Origin: Coleofasciculus sp. FACHB-1120
GTDB taxonomy: Bacteria > Cyanobacteriota > Cyanobacteriia > Cyanobacteriales > FACHB-T130
Length of the DNA stretch: 64,000 nucleotides
NCBI RefSeq assembly: GCF_014698845.1
Contig: NZ_JACJTV010000016.1
Location: 54,978 to 118,977, forward strand
Direction of reading: 5' to 3'
Shown here: positions 16,784 to 25,814 of the stretch, one piece after another
Position numbering within the stretch: position 1 is the first letter of the stretch
Layout: the number at the start of each line of letters is the position of its first letter
Notes under the pieces: generated by a model
What the model was told of the DNA's origin: nothing
What the model saw: only the letters and a program-made list of their open reading frames with translations
Databases searched by the model: none
Made by a program: the position numbers and the translations under genes

Positions 16784-18085
16784 ATGACTTCCCAGATTGC
16801 TTCCATGACCTTAAGTGCGATCGCTCAAAAAACTTGTCAAGCAGCGCGAAGCTTGGCAGTTCTGTCCACAGAGGCGAAAAACCAAGCGATTGAAGCGATC
16901 GCGCGATCGCTAGAAGCCGCAACACCAGAGATTGTGGCGGCGAATGCAGCGGATTGTAAGGCAGCGGAGGCGGCAGGAATCCCCAAACCGCTTTACGCCC
17001 GCTTGAAGTTAGATGAAACAAAACTAAAAACAGCGATCGCCGGAGTGCGAGATGTGGGGCGGCTGCCCGATCCCGTGGGCGCGGTGCAGGTTCACAGGGA
17101 ACTCGATGAGGGATTAATCCTCAAGCGCGTCACCTGTCCTCTAGGCGTCCTGGGAGTGATTTTTGAAGCGCGTCCCGATGCAGTGATGCAAATTTCTACC
17201 CTTGCTATCAAATCTGGCAACGGTGTCATCCTCAAAGGCGGACAGGAAGCGGTACGTTCTTGTGAAGCACTGGTGAAAGCCATTCGCCAGGGATTAGCGA
17301 AGACTGAAGTTAACCCAGATGTGGTGCAGTTGCTAACAACCAGAGAGGAAACCTTAGAACTGCTGAAATTAGATCAATATGTGGATTTGATTATTCCCAG
17401 AGGTTCTAACTCATTTGTCCGCTTTGTGCAGGAAAATACTCGCATTCCTGTTTTAGGTCATGCGGAAGGGATTTGTCACGTCTATGTGGACAAAGCAGCG
17501 GATCTGCAAAAAGCGATCTCGATTACTGTAGATGCCAAAACCCACTACCCAGCCGCTTGCAACGCTTTAGAGACTCTGCTAGTGCATCGCGCGATCGCAT
17601 CGGAATTTTTACCGCAAGTTGCGAATACTTTGCAAGAAAAAAAAGTAGAATTGCGAGGCGATGAAAGCACCTGCGAAATTCTGAAGATTACACAGGCGGC
17701 AGAAGCCGACTGGGCGATAGAATATAGCGATTTGATTCTCTCAATCAAAATTGTGGATTCTCTCTCAGAAGCCATTGACCATATTAATACCTACGGTTCT
17801 CGGCATACTGATGCCATCGTGACAGAAGATGCTGCTGCTGCCAGTAATTTTCTGGCACAAGTCAATGCCGCTGGAGTGTTTCATAACTGTTCAACTCGCT
17901 TTGCCGATGGCTTCCGCTACGGATTGGGCGCAGAAGTGGGAATCAGTACCCAAATGATGCCTCCTCGCGGGCCTGTAGGCTTAGAAGGACTGGTGACATA
18001 CAAATATCAAATTGCTGGCGATGGACACATTGCCGCCACATACAGCGGTGCAGATGCCAAACCCTTCACCCATCGAGATTTGTAA
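16784..18085 (+). CDS. proA: Gamma-glutamyl phosphate reductase
   Basis: A 433-residue ProA. It reduces gamma-glutamyl phosphate to glutamate-5-semialdehyde with NADPH, the second step of proline synthesis. Family motifs are clear: [14 protein letters not shown] near residue 120, [11 protein letters not shown] near 205, [12 protein letters not shown] near 225, and the catalytic-Cys region [16 protein letters not shown] near 255. [24 protein letters not shown] lies near 365, followed by [10 protein letters not shown]. Length is normal. The first Met and the Met at codon 8 are both possible starts. No other pro gene is adjacent. Confidence 0.95.
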   Translation: MTSQIASMTLSAIAQKTCQAARSLAVLSTEAKNQAIEAIARSLEAATPEIVAANAADCKAAEAAGIPKPLYARLKLDETKLKTAIAGVRDVGRLPDPVGAVQVHRELDEGLILKRVTCPLGVLGVIFEARPDAVMQISTLAIKSGNGVILKGGQEAVRSCEALVKAIRQGLAKTEVNPDVVQLLTTREETLELLKLDQYVDLIIPRGSNSFVRFVQENTRIPVLGHAEGICHVYVDKAADLQKAISITVDAKTHYPAACNALETLLVHRAIASEFLPQVANTLQEKKVELRGDESTCEILKITQAAEADWAIEYSDLILSIKIVDSLSEAIDHINTYGSRHTDAIVTEDAAAASNFLAQVNAAGVFHNCSTRFADGFRYGLGAEVGISTQMMPPRGPVGLEGLVTYKYQIAGDGHIAATYSGADAKPFTHRDL

Positions 18086-18410
18086 AAACTCGATCTAGGT
18101 GTAGTACGAATATCTGGCGAGAGTTTTCGTAGGTCTAAAGTCAGTCATTGGGAGCATCTCCATTATGAAATTTACAGAGAAACTCTCTTAATTTTCTTAA
18201 TTTTCCCACCTCCCAAAACCAGCACGGGGAAAGTCAGGGATGAATTTTTTCGACAGAAGGCAAGAAAAATTTTATTCACGAGCGCTGGGGTAGGTTTTAA
18301 AGTAGGATTGATGTTTTTAAAAACATTGGGAGGCTTACCTAGTAATCGCTAATTCTGGCATTGGGAAGGGACAATTCAGGAATCTTTGAACTAAAAAAGG
18401 AGCCATGTCT
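18086..18410. other. Spacer between proA and the haemoglobin gene
   Basis: About 320 bases with no gene. It contains TTTTCTTAATTTTCCCACCTC-type AT/CT-rich sequence near 18190-18210 and an AT-rich stretch (GATGTTTTTAAAAACAT near 18309), which is an inverted repeat ATGTTTTTAAAAACAT and could be an operator. No other signal recognised. Confidence 0.4.
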
Positions 18411-18791
18411 ATGAACTCACAACCATCACTTTACGAGCGTCTGGGCGGTGTTTACAATATTGCAGCCGTAGTCGATGATTTCATTGACAGAATCATGGTT
18501 GACCCAAAATTAAATGCGAATCCTCTCGTAGATGAAGCACATCATCGAGTATCAAAAGCAGGTTTTAAGTATCTTGTGACGGAAATGGTTTGCTGGGCGA
18601 CAGGTGGCCCACAACAATATACGGGTCGTTCAATGCACGATTCTCATGTTCATCTGAAAATCTCTCCTGAAGAGTGGGAGGTTTTTTTGGCGGATTTTCA
18701 ACAAAGTTTGGATAAGTTTGAAGTTCCTCAGACAGAGCAAAAAGAGCTATTTGATATCGTTGCTAGCACTCGCCAAGATATTGTTGAATAA
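18411..18791 (+). CDS. glbN: Truncated (2/2) haemoglobin, group I-like
   Basis: A 126-residue haem protein. The ATG at 18411 is preferred to that at 18405 because AAAGGAG ends at 18402 and needs 6-9 bases of spacing. Group I landmarks: SLYERLGGVYNIAAVVDDF at the N-terminus, GGPQQYTGRSM near residue 66, and the proximal haem ligand region MHDSHVHLKI, with His79 the likely proximal ligand (HxxL). Cyanobacterial GlbN proteins protect against reactive nitrogen and oxygen species and serve electron transfer. This gene is followed after 57 bases by a bestrophin gene in the same direction. The preceding palindrome at about 18311-18326 may carry regulation. Confidence 0.9.
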   Translation: MNSQPSLYERLGGVYNIAAVVDDFIDRIMVDPKLNANPLVDEAHHRVSKAGFKYLVTEMVCWATGGPQQYTGRSMHDSHVHLKISPEEWEVFLADFQQSLDKFEVPQTEQKELFDIVASTRQDIVE

Positions 18792-18848
18792 AGGAAATAG
18801 CCATTAGTTAAATCTTTTTTTGTTTCAGTCCAGCTAATAAATAGCAGC

Positions 18849-19769
18849 ATGACTATCGAGAAAAAAAGTTGGTTTGCAATGGCTTTACGGTTGCAGGGTT
18901 CAGTCGTACCGACTATTTTCCCCCGCGTTCTTTTGTGTGGAGGGTTTGGTTTTTTAATTTCTATCCTCTATTATCTTAAGTTGCCGATATCTGGAAATGT
19001 TTTAGATAATTTGGTTACTAATGTTGTTTACAATCTAGTCCTAGGTTTATTATTAGTTTTTCGGACAAATACGGCTTACGAGCGATTCTGGGAAGGGCGC
19101 AAATCCTGGGGGGTTTTAGTGGTGAACGTCCGCAATTTAGCGCGGCAAATTCAGGTATCGGTTCCGGAAGCAGAACCGATAGATAGAGAGAATAAAGCAT
19201 CAGTAATGCGGTTACTGGGGGCTTTTGCGATCGCGACTAAGTTGCAGTTACGACAAGAGCCTTTAAACGACGAGTTAGAAATGGTAACTCCATCCCAATT
19301 TATCCAACTTAAAAATGTTAAAAATCCCCCACTAAAAATTGCACTTTGGATTGGAGATTACCTACAGCAGCAACACGAGCGGAACTACTTAAATAACAAT
19401 CAGTTAGCTGCAATGAATGGATTGCTAGATCAAATAGTAGAAGCTTTAACCAGCTGCGAACGCATTTTAGAAACACCCATTCCTTTAGCTTATGCGATTT
19501 ACCTAAAGCGACTGTTGCTGATCTATGGGTTTGCGCTGCCATTTCAAATTGTCGATAGTTCCGGCTGGTGGACAGGGCTAGTTGTCGGTATAATTAGCTT
19601 TATTTTATTTGGCATTGAAGAAATTGGCAATGAAATTGAAAATCCTTTCGGACGCAATCCGAATGATTTGCCATTAGATGAGATTTGCACCACAATGATT
19701 GAGAATCTTGAAGATTTAACAAAGGTACAAGAGGAGAATTTGGGAGAAGTTTTGGCTTCTCAGGTTTGA
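18849..19769 (+). CDS. Bestrophin-family anion channel (UPF0187)
   Basis: A 306-residue membrane protein of the bestrophin/YneE family, which forms pentameric chloride or bicarbonate channels. In plants and algae relatives sit in thylakoid membranes and tune the proton motive force. Visible features are an N-terminal amphipathic segment (KKSWFAMALRLQGSVVPTIF), four membrane regions, the family motif NLVLGLLLVFRTNTAYERFWEGRKSWG near residues 60-88, and FGIEEIGNEIENPFGRNPNDLPLDEIC near 255-282, corresponding to the conserved acidic/IENPFG segment. It sits between the haemoglobin and folB genes, all on the plus strand and closely spaced. Confidence 0.92.
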   Translation: MTIEKKSWFAMALRLQGSVVPTIFPRVLLCGGFGFLISILYYLKLPISGNVLDNLVTNVVYNLVLGLLLVFRTNTAYERFWEGRKSWGVLVVNVRNLARQIQVSVPEAEPIDRENKASVMRLLGAFAIATKLQLRQEPLNDELEMVTPSQFIQLKNVKNPPLKIALWIGDYLQQQHERNYLNNNQLAAMNGLLDQIVEALTSCERILETPIPLAYAIYLKRLLLIYGFALPFQIVDSSGWWTGLVVGIISFILFGIEEIGNEIENPFGRNPNDLPLDEICTTMIENLEDLTKVQEENLGEVLASQV

Positions 19770-19799
19770 AGTAGAAAGGAAATTAAAGTTTTTGAGAAA

Positions 19800-20171
19800 A
19801 TGGATAGCATTCAGCTAACAGGAATTCGCTGTTATGGCTACACTGGCTACTTACCAGAAGAGCAGGTATTAGGGCAATGGTTTGAAGTGGACTTGACTTT
19901 GTGGCTAGATTTGGCACCAGCAGGCATCAGCGACGCAATAGAAGACACTCTAGATTACCGCCAGGTAATTTCGACAGTGAAGCATTTGGTGAAAACCGCT
20001 AAGTTTGCCCTAGTCGAAAAGTTAATCAGCGCGATCGCAGATGCCATTTTGGAATTCAAGCAAGTGTCACAAGTCCAAGTGCGGTTAACGAAACCGGGCG
20101 CACCGATTCCAGACTTTGGTGGCAAAATCACGATTGACATCACGAGAACGAATCAAAAGGGTAAGGGGTAA
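19800..20171 (+). CDS. folB: Dihydroneopterin aldolase
   Basis: A 123-residue FolB. It converts 7,8-dihydroneopterin to 6-hydroxymethyl-dihydropterin and glycolaldehyde in folate synthesis. The N-terminus MDSIQLTGIRCYGYTGYLPEEQ matches the family start (xGHxGxxxxE, here YGYTGYLPEE). The core DTLDYRQVISTVKHLV, the conserved LVEKLISAIADAIL with catalytic Glu-Lys, and the C-terminal RLTKPGAPIPDFGGKITIDI are all present. Length is standard for the octameric enzyme. It lies 30 bases after the bestrophin gene, so it may share its transcript. Confidence 0.95.
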   Translation: MDSIQLTGIRCYGYTGYLPEEQVLGQWFEVDLTLWLDLAPAGISDAIEDTLDYRQVISTVKHLVKTAKFALVEKLISAIADAILEFKQVSQVQVRLTKPGAPIPDFGGKITIDITRTNQKGKG

Positions 20172-20264
20172 TGGGTCATGAGTAATGGGAAAAAAACCAT
20201 GAACCCGGATAAATTAGCAATTAGCGATTAGACTTGAGAGCAGTCTTTAGGAGAGAAAAAAAGC

Positions 20265-21440
20265 GTGACTTTTCGCATTTTGAGTTTTGACGGTGGTGGT
20301 ATCCGGGGCGTCATTTCGGCAACGATGCTGACAGAGATTGAGAAAATTATCGGTCAGCCCTTAAGTCAATATTTCCAATTAATCGCAGGAACCTCTACCG
20401 GGTCAATTTTGGCGGCGTCGATTGCTAGCGATCGCACAGCCCAAGACATCGTAGATGTGTACCAGAACAAAGGAACTCGAATCTTTCCCTACCGAAACCT
20501 TTGGTCGGCGCAACGGGTAGGGTTGCTTCTTCAGTATGGACCTTCTGCCCCTAAATACTCAAATAAAGGTTTGATTGACTCTCTCAAAGAAGAATTTAAA
20601 TACAAAAAACTGTCGGAAATCACTTCAACAAAACTCTTAATTACTGCCTACGACACAATTAACCGAGAACCGATTATTTTTAAAAGCTGGCGCAGAATCT
20701 TTGCTGAAATTCCCTTATGGGAAGCGTGCGTCTGTTCTGCCTCCGCCCCAACTTTCTTTCCTGCCTATAGACTAGATAAAAAGGAAGAAGGGATTGCCCA
20801 AAGCGGAGAAACAAACTCGATTACTTTAGGGAAAGAAGCCGCAGAAGACAATGGTGATTACAATCAAATGCAGATTGAAATCACTGGTGGGACGGGACGC
20901 GGTCAGATTCGTAGCATCCTAGGTTACAGAGGGGCGACTCGGATGGCGATTGTGGATGCGCCGTGGAACGTAGTGCCCAACAATACCTCTGCTTACCGAA
21001 TTACCAACGTATACTCGGTGATTGACGGCGGTGTTGGGGCAAATAATCCTACAGCTTGCGCGATCGCTGAAGCCCTTCGGTTGGGCTATAAACCCGACGA
21101 GATTTCGGTTTTATCTCTCGGTACGGGAAGTCTTACCCGCGCAATTCCGCTTGAAAGTGCCCAACAATGGGGTGCGATTCAGTGGGCACTCCCGATTATT
21201 GATGTAATTTTTGATGCTTCGTCAGATATTAATAGTTACATTGCTAAACAGGTTATTGATGACGATAATCGTTACTTGCGCTTGCAATTTAAACTCGATA
21301 GCAAGTTGACCGGAAAACGGTTGAGTGACGATATCGATGATGCGAGTCCGGCAAATGTCATGAATCTAATTGAAGCCGCCAAGGTCTACATCAACCAACC
21401 ACAAGTGCAAAAATCGTTGAGGGATTTCATCAATAGTTAG
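20265..21440 (+). CDS. Patatin-like phospholipase with an inserted module
   Basis: A 391-residue protein starting with GTG, AGGAG upstream. The patatin fold is clear: oxyanion loop DGGGIRG at residues 9-15, nucleophile elbow GTSTG with Ser44, and the catalytic Asp in DGG (Asp254). It should hydrolyse acyl lipids using the Ser-Asp dyad. Residues about 171-250 are not part of a usual patatin: after SAPTFFPAYRL comes a segment containing EITGGTGRGQIRSILGYRG and then MAIVDAPWNVVPNNTSAYRI, before the catalytic Asp resumes. That pattern (GxGxGQxRxI, V-W--xPxxxSxYxI) resembles a small beta-rich module frequent in phage structural proteins. The module does not disrupt the frame or active-site residues. 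Confidence 0.9.
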   Translation: MTFRILSFDGGGIRGVISATMLTEIEKIIGQPLSQYFQLIAGTSTGSILAASIASDRTAQDIVDVYQNKGTRIFPYRNLWSAQRVGLLLQYGPSAPKYSNKGLIDSLKEEFKYKKLSEITSTKLLITAYDTINREPIIFKSWRRIFAEIPLWEACVCSASAPTFFPAYRLDKKEEGIAQSGETNSITLGKEAAEDNGDYNQMQIEITGGTGRGQIRSILGYRGATRMAIVDAPWNVVPNNTSAYRITNVYSVIDGGVGANNPTACAIAEALRLGYKPDEISVLSLGTGSLTRAIPLESAQQWGAIQWALPIIDVIFDASSDINSYIAKQVIDDDNRYLRLQFKLDSKLTGKRLSDDIDDASPANVMNLIEAAKVYINQPQVQKSLRDFINS

Positions 21441-21495
21441 TAGATTGAGAAGATTAAAAATCATCTTAATTTTTAATTTTGCCTTTTTCAGAGTC

Positions 21496-24400
21496 TTACC
21501 ATTGAGGGGTTGCGGCGATTAATGCTCTCGCAGATTCGCTATCGAGCGGCTTGGAAAAGAAGAATCCTTGCCCAGCTTCGCAACGTAGCGATCGCAGTTG
21601 TTCCATCTGAGTCGCCGTTTCTACACCTTCTGCGATTACATCTAATCCCAGATGGTGAGCCAGTGTAATAATTGTTTGGACAATCTCAGAATTTTCGCCT
21701 TCTGCATCCATCCGGCTAACAAAGGAACGGTCTATCTTTAAGGTATTGAGTGGAAAGCGGTGCAAATAGCTCAAAGAGGAATAGCCGGTTCCGAAGTCAT
21801 CAATACTGAGTTTAATTCCGGAGTTGCTCAGTTGCTCTAAACTAGCCGTAGCGTCAGCGGCATTTTCCATCACCACACTTTCGGTAATTTCCAGTTTGAG
21901 ACTTGGCGCTGGTAACTCAGTCTCTTGGAGAATTTGCTGAATTTGCTCGGCTAAATTGGGTTTGGAAAACTGTCTACCCGAAAGATTAACACTCATCGTT
22001 AATGGCGCTAAGCCAGGAAATTCTTGTTGCCAAAGCCGCATCTGACGGCAGGCTTCGCGCAGAACCCAAGCGCCTAAGGGGATGATTATCCCTGTTTCTT
22101 CGGCGATAGGGATAAAGTCAATTGGGGAAACCAAGCCGCGAAACGGGTGGGACAAGCGCACCAGTGCCTCGAAACCAGTAATTCTGCCAGTCATGAAGCA
22201 GACAATGGGCTGATAGTGAAGCAGGAAAGAATGACTCAAAGATGCAGACTGTAGGCGCTTCCCCTTCCCCAAGAGACTAAGTGAAGAGTAGCCAGAAGAA
22301 TTGACAATTTTTGTGGGAAGCCGGTCTTTGATCTCAGTCCTTGCTAAGGCGTGTCTGAGATCGTTTTCTAACTCTAAGCGAGCCATCGCATGAGTGTGCA
22401 TAGCGGTGGTAAACACTTCGTAACGGGCCTTGCCTAGTGCTTTGGCCCGATATAAAGCGATGTCTGCGTCACGCAGAACGTCTCCGGGGTAGGGACAAGT
22501 TTTGTAAGTGCTTGATGCGCTTTGCTGCTCGATTGCACTTAAGGTAATGCCAATGCTGGCTGTCACGACAACCTCGTGTCTATCTAGGTTGAAAGGCTGC
22601 CGGAGGTCTTTTTGGATGCGTTCAGCGATCGCAGTGGGGACACTGATATCTTGAATTTCCTCTAGGAGGATGACGAATTCATCGCCCCCAAGCCGTGCCA
22701 CAGTATCGCTGCCACACAGAGAGGGTTGCAGACCAGAAGCGACGCTGCTTTGCAGCCGCTCTGCTAACGCAATCAGCAGTTGGTCTCCGATGACGTGACC
22801 GAGGCTATCATTGACGACTTTGAAGCGATCGAGATCCAGAAATAAGACGGCAAACAGATATTCTGGTTGTCTTCTGGTTCGCGCGATCGCCTGGGACAGT
22901 CGCTCCATAAATAAGGCTCGATTCGGCAAACCTGTCAGCGGATCGTGAAATGCATCATAGATGAGATGTTCCTCAGCCACTTTGCGGTCGGTAATATCCG
23001 TCTGCGATCCTGCCATCCGGTAGGCTTTGTCATTGGCATCTCGAATCGCCATTCCTCGACAAAGCATCCATCGGTAGGTTTTATCTTTATGCAACATCCG
23101 ATATTCTTTCTCGAAGTGGTGAGTCAGTCCTTCCACATGGGCAGCGATCGCGCTTTTGACTCGCTCCAAATCTTCTGGATGTACGCGGTTAAACCACTCC
23201 TCCGGGCTATCGCCAATTTCATCCTCCTGGCAACCTAACATCGATTTCCATCGCGGCGAAAAATAGACGGTTTCGGCTTTTAGGTTCCAATCCCACAACC
23301 CCTCATTACTCCCGCGAACCGCCAATGCATAGCGCTCTTCGCTTTCCCGCAGCGCCTCTTCCGCTAGCTGACGTTCATTCGCCGTTGCCAAGACATTCGC
23401 AACTGCTTGCAAAAAATGAACTTCGTCTTCCGTAAACCGTCGGTGGTTTGGGGTGTGAACGCTCAAAACACCGAACGGGTTCCCCTGACGATGAATAATC
23501 ACACTCATACCAGCGATTAAACGATGGTTGTGCAGCAGCGGCGTTCCGGAAAAGCGCGTTTCGATCCGGAGGTCTTCCACAATCACTGGCTTCCCTGTCA
23601 GCAAGGTATATCCTTCCTGAGAACGATCGTGGGCACCAATGATTGCCGAACCCACCAGCCCTTCCTGCCAACCAACGCCCGCCCGCATGAAGAAAGCATT
23701 GCCTCCCGGCATCAGTTCCATAACCTGGCAATAGGGCACTTCCAGGGTTTGGGCAACCAGCTTCACTGCTTCTTGCATCAGCGCATCTAGATTGGTGCCA
23801 GAGAGCGCCCCTTGCCCCAGTTGAGCCACTGCTGCTGAGGCCCGCGCATGGGATTTTAGTTCATACTCAGCAGCTTTGCGATCGCTAATATCTCGTTGCA
23901 CCGCTAGCAGATGGGTAAACCAACCCGTACTATCTGCCAGGGGTAAGATATTCAGTTCTACCCAAAAATCGGAACCGTCTTTGCGGTAGTTAATCAACTC
24001 AACTCTGACCGGCTCCCATCGTGACAAAGCTTGACGAATTTTATCGAGTTGCGATCGCTGAGTTTTAGATCCTTGCAATAAGCGGGGAGTCTTGCCGATT
24101 ACCTCTTCCGGCTGATAGCCGGTCATCTTGGTAAAGGCATTATTCACATAGACAATTCTGGGGCCAAGTGGTTCTTCCAATGGCTCGGCTTCCGTAATTA
24201 CAATCGCGTCATTCGCATTGACAACAACGGATTCTAGTAGGCGCAGGCGCTCCTCTGAGAGCGTAAAAAAGCGCTCCGGCTGTTTGTCCCCTCGTGGGTG
24301 CGGTTGAGGGGCATGGGTCAAACGGTTCAAACCACGGCGTAATTCTTGTTGAGCCGCAACCTGACGAGCGATGATTCGTAGTGCTTCGGATTGTTTTGAG

Positions 24401-24504
24401 CTAATCTGACGCGGCACTAAGCTTATCTTCTTATTAATGATACGAGGGTAATAATTCGTATCCAGCTTAACTGCTTGATTAGCAGACCATTTTGGTTCGA
24501 TCAT
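21496..24504 (-). CDS. PAS-GAF-PAS-GGDEF-EAL cyclic-di-GMP protein
   Basis: A 1002-residue signalling protein, cytosolic (no membrane span seen). In order: a PAS domain (about residues 85-210), a GAF domain (about 215-385), a second PAS of the PAS_3 type with a PAC end (GSQTDITDRK, about 390-510), GGDEF (about 520-690) and EAL (about 750-1000). The cyclase signature RLGGDEF is intact. EAL landmarks EALVRL, SVNLSGRQ, LEITES, IDDFGTGYSS, LKIDRSF, AEGVET and GQGFFFSKPL are also intact, so both c-di-GMP synthesis and breakdown are chemically possible. The first PAS carries GKTPRLLQG, similar to a LOV photosensor core but with the photoactive Cys replaced by Pro/Thr, so no flavin photochemistry is expected. 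Signal ligand unknown. It is convergent with the patatin gene. Confidence 0.93.
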   Translation of the reverse strand: MIEPKWSANQAVKLDTNYYPRIINKKISLVPRQISSKQSEALRIIARQVAAQQELRRGLNRLTHAPQPHPRGDKQPERFFTLSEERLRLLESVVVNANDAIVITEAEPLEEPLGPRIVYVNNAFTKMTGYQPEEVIGKTPRLLQGSKTQRSQLDKIRQALSRWEPVRVELINYRKDGSDFWVELNILPLADSTGWFTHLLAVQRDISDRKAAEYELKSHARASAAVAQLGQGALSGTNLDALMQEAVKLVAQTLEVPYCQVMELMPGGNAFFMRAGVGWQEGLVGSAIIGAHDRSQEGYTLLTGKPVIVEDLRIETRFSGTPLLHNHRLIAGMSVIIHRQGNPFGVLSVHTPNHRRFTEDEVHFLQAVANVLATANERQLAEEALRESEERYALAVRGSNEGLWDWNLKAETVYFSPRWKSMLGCQEDEIGDSPEEWFNRVHPEDLERVKSAIAAHVEGLTHHFEKEYRMLHKDKTYRWMLCRGMAIRDANDKAYRMAGSQTDITDRKVAEEHLIYDAFHDPLTGLPNRALFMERLSQAIARTRRQPEYLFAVLFLDLDRFKVVNDSLGHVIGDQLLIALAERLQSSVASGLQPSLCGSDTVARLGGDEFVILLEEIQDISVPTAIAERIQKDLRQPFNLDRHEVVVTASIGITLSAIEQQSASSTYKTCPYPGDVLRDADIALYRAKALGKARYEVFTTAMHTHAMARLELENDLRHALARTEIKDRLPTKIVNSSGYSSLSLLGKGKRLQSASLSHSFLLHYQPIVCFMTGRITGFEALVRLSHPFRGLVSPIDFIPIAEETGIIIPLGAWVLREACRQMRLWQQEFPGLAPLTMSVNLSGRQFSKPNLAEQIQQILQETELPAPSLKLEITESVVMENAADATASLEQLSNSGIKLSIDDFGTGYSSLSYLHRFPLNTLKIDRSFVSRMDAEGENSEIVQTIITLAHHLGLDVIAEGVETATQMEQLRSLRCEAGQGFFFSKPLDSESARALIAATPQW

Positions 24505-24672
24505 TCATAAATGCTTTCGACAGGTTGGACACAGTAGGATGCAAACCCGTTTTATTAACCTTTGTTTTCTTATTTTGCCTTTTTTTTAAGGATCATTTTA
24601 ATTTCTTAATGCTTCTCAATCCTCCGGGGAGGGATAACCGTGTTGTAGGCAAGCAGATACCCTACAAACAGC

Positions 24673-24702
24673 AAAAGGCAAGGGAATCGTCCCTTGCCTT
24701 TT
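24673..24702 (-). terminator. Intrinsic terminator of the gene at 24772-25479
   Basis: AAAAGGCAAGGGA, loop ATCG, TCCCTTGCCTTTT: a perfect 13-bp stem with A and T runs on both sides. It lies 70 bases past the stop codon of the minus-strand gene and ahead of the GGDEF-EAL gene, so it separates the two units. The symmetry lets it work on both strands. Confidence 0.85.
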
Positions 24703-24771
24703 TGTGCTTCCAAACTGAATCCTTTTTCCAGAAAATTTGCCTTTTACCTTGATGCTGGTTCAGCTTTCCTT

Positions 24772-25479
24772 TTAAGATTCGGTTTCGATGGGGAAAAATA
24801 GCATATTGTCGGGTTCAAATCTCCAGGATATTCCTTCTGGATCTCGGCCCTGGCTCCAATCTGCGAAGTATGGCTCACTTCTGCGTTTGTAAATGGTACT
24901 GGAATGAACATCCAGCCGCCTTGCAAGTTCGGATTGGATCAGCGCTTTAGAAGCCCTCTGTTCGTCAGTGGGTTCGTTTTCAGGTTCCTCAAACTCCTCG
25001 TCATCCGCTGATTCCTGTGGTTGCTGCTCTTTGCGGGCAGGTGCCACAGCTTCTGGAGCATCATTGACATAAGATTGACTAGAAGGTTCGCTATCGTCAA
25101 AGATGCTACCTAAAGTGTTCGCAGTAATAAAGTAATACACTTTGCCTTTGTCTTGATAGTCAAGGGCGCGTGCCCCAAATTCTTGGGCTTTTGTATCTAA
25201 GTACCGCTGCGCTGCCGCTCCAGAGAGATTTGCTTTCATTGACAAGTCGAGTGCTGTAACGCGCCCTTGGGTTTCCTGAATTAGCTGATGGAAAAAAGGA
25301 TTGACTTGCTGGCTCCACTTTTGCCATTGATAGTTTTGCCAAAGCTTTAAACAGATGCCCACCAACCCCAGTGCCAGCACTACAGGCCATGCTACAAACA
25401 GGAAGGCGATCGCAAACGCCAGTGGCAAGAGGACAACCAGAAAACCACTGGCATTATTATTTATTGTTTTTCCAGCCAT
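24772..25479 (-). CDS. Membrane protein with C-terminal HTH-like segment
   Basis: A 235-residue protein, start supported by AAGGGAAG before the ATG. Two close hydrophobic segments (FLVVLLPLAFAIAFLFVAW and VVLALGLVGICLKLW, residues 13-46) probably form a hairpin anchor. A helical domain follows (about 60-125), with KANLSGAAAQRYLDTKAQEFG resembling a winged-helix region. Then comes an acidic, disordered linker (QPQESADDEEFEEPENEPTD). The C-terminus (about 178-230) has LIQSELARRLDVHSSTIYKRR, a helix-turn-helix-like pattern, then an aromatic end. I know of no named family. A membrane-tethered DNA- or protein-binding role is a possibility only. It has its own terminator. Confidence 0.6.
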   Translation of the reverse strand: MAGKTINNNASGFLVVLLPLAFAIAFLFVAWPVVLALGLVGICLKLWQNYQWQKWSQQVNPFFHQLIQETQGRVTALDLSMKANLSGAAAQRYLDTKAQEFGARALDYQDKGKVYYFITANTLGSIFDDSEPSSQSYVNDAPEAVAPARKEQQPQESADDEEFEEPENEPTDEQRASKALIQSELARRLDVHSSTIYKRRSEPYFADWSQGRDPEGISWRFEPDNMLFFPIETES

Positions 25480-25661
25480 GCTGCTTCCCTTATGAATTTA
25501 CTTAGTCTTGATATCGCCATAACTGCCGTTGTGGCATAACAATCTAATCTTTGCAAAGAAAGGGCGATCGCGGCAAAAGTAATCGGCAAACGAGCAAAAG
25601 TTAAAAAGCAAAAGCTATACAAAAGGCAAAAGTAGGCAAAATCTGGCTTAGAGAGTGTCTT

Positions 25662-25740
25662 GGAACCCCAGCCCCAACCCCTCCCCGCAAGCGAGGAGGG
25701 GAGCCGGAGCCAGCCGCAGGCGATCGCAAGGTGGGGTTCC
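25662..25740. repeat. Nested palindromic intergenic repeat
   Basis: Outer arms GGAACCCCA (25662-25670) and TGGGGTTCC (25732-25740) enclose an inner hairpin CCCCTCC/GGAGGGG (25678-25701) of the same design as the one after dtd (3614-3637). It lies after the alpha-2-macroglobulin gene (minus strand) and could end that transcript. The rest of 25480-25814 holds no gene. Confidence 0.6.
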
Positions 25741-25814
25741 AGAGTATTTTGGGTAATCAGCCGGATTTAGATAAGAGTGAGGAGAGAGAACATAATGTCA
25801 ATTTCCGAACTACT

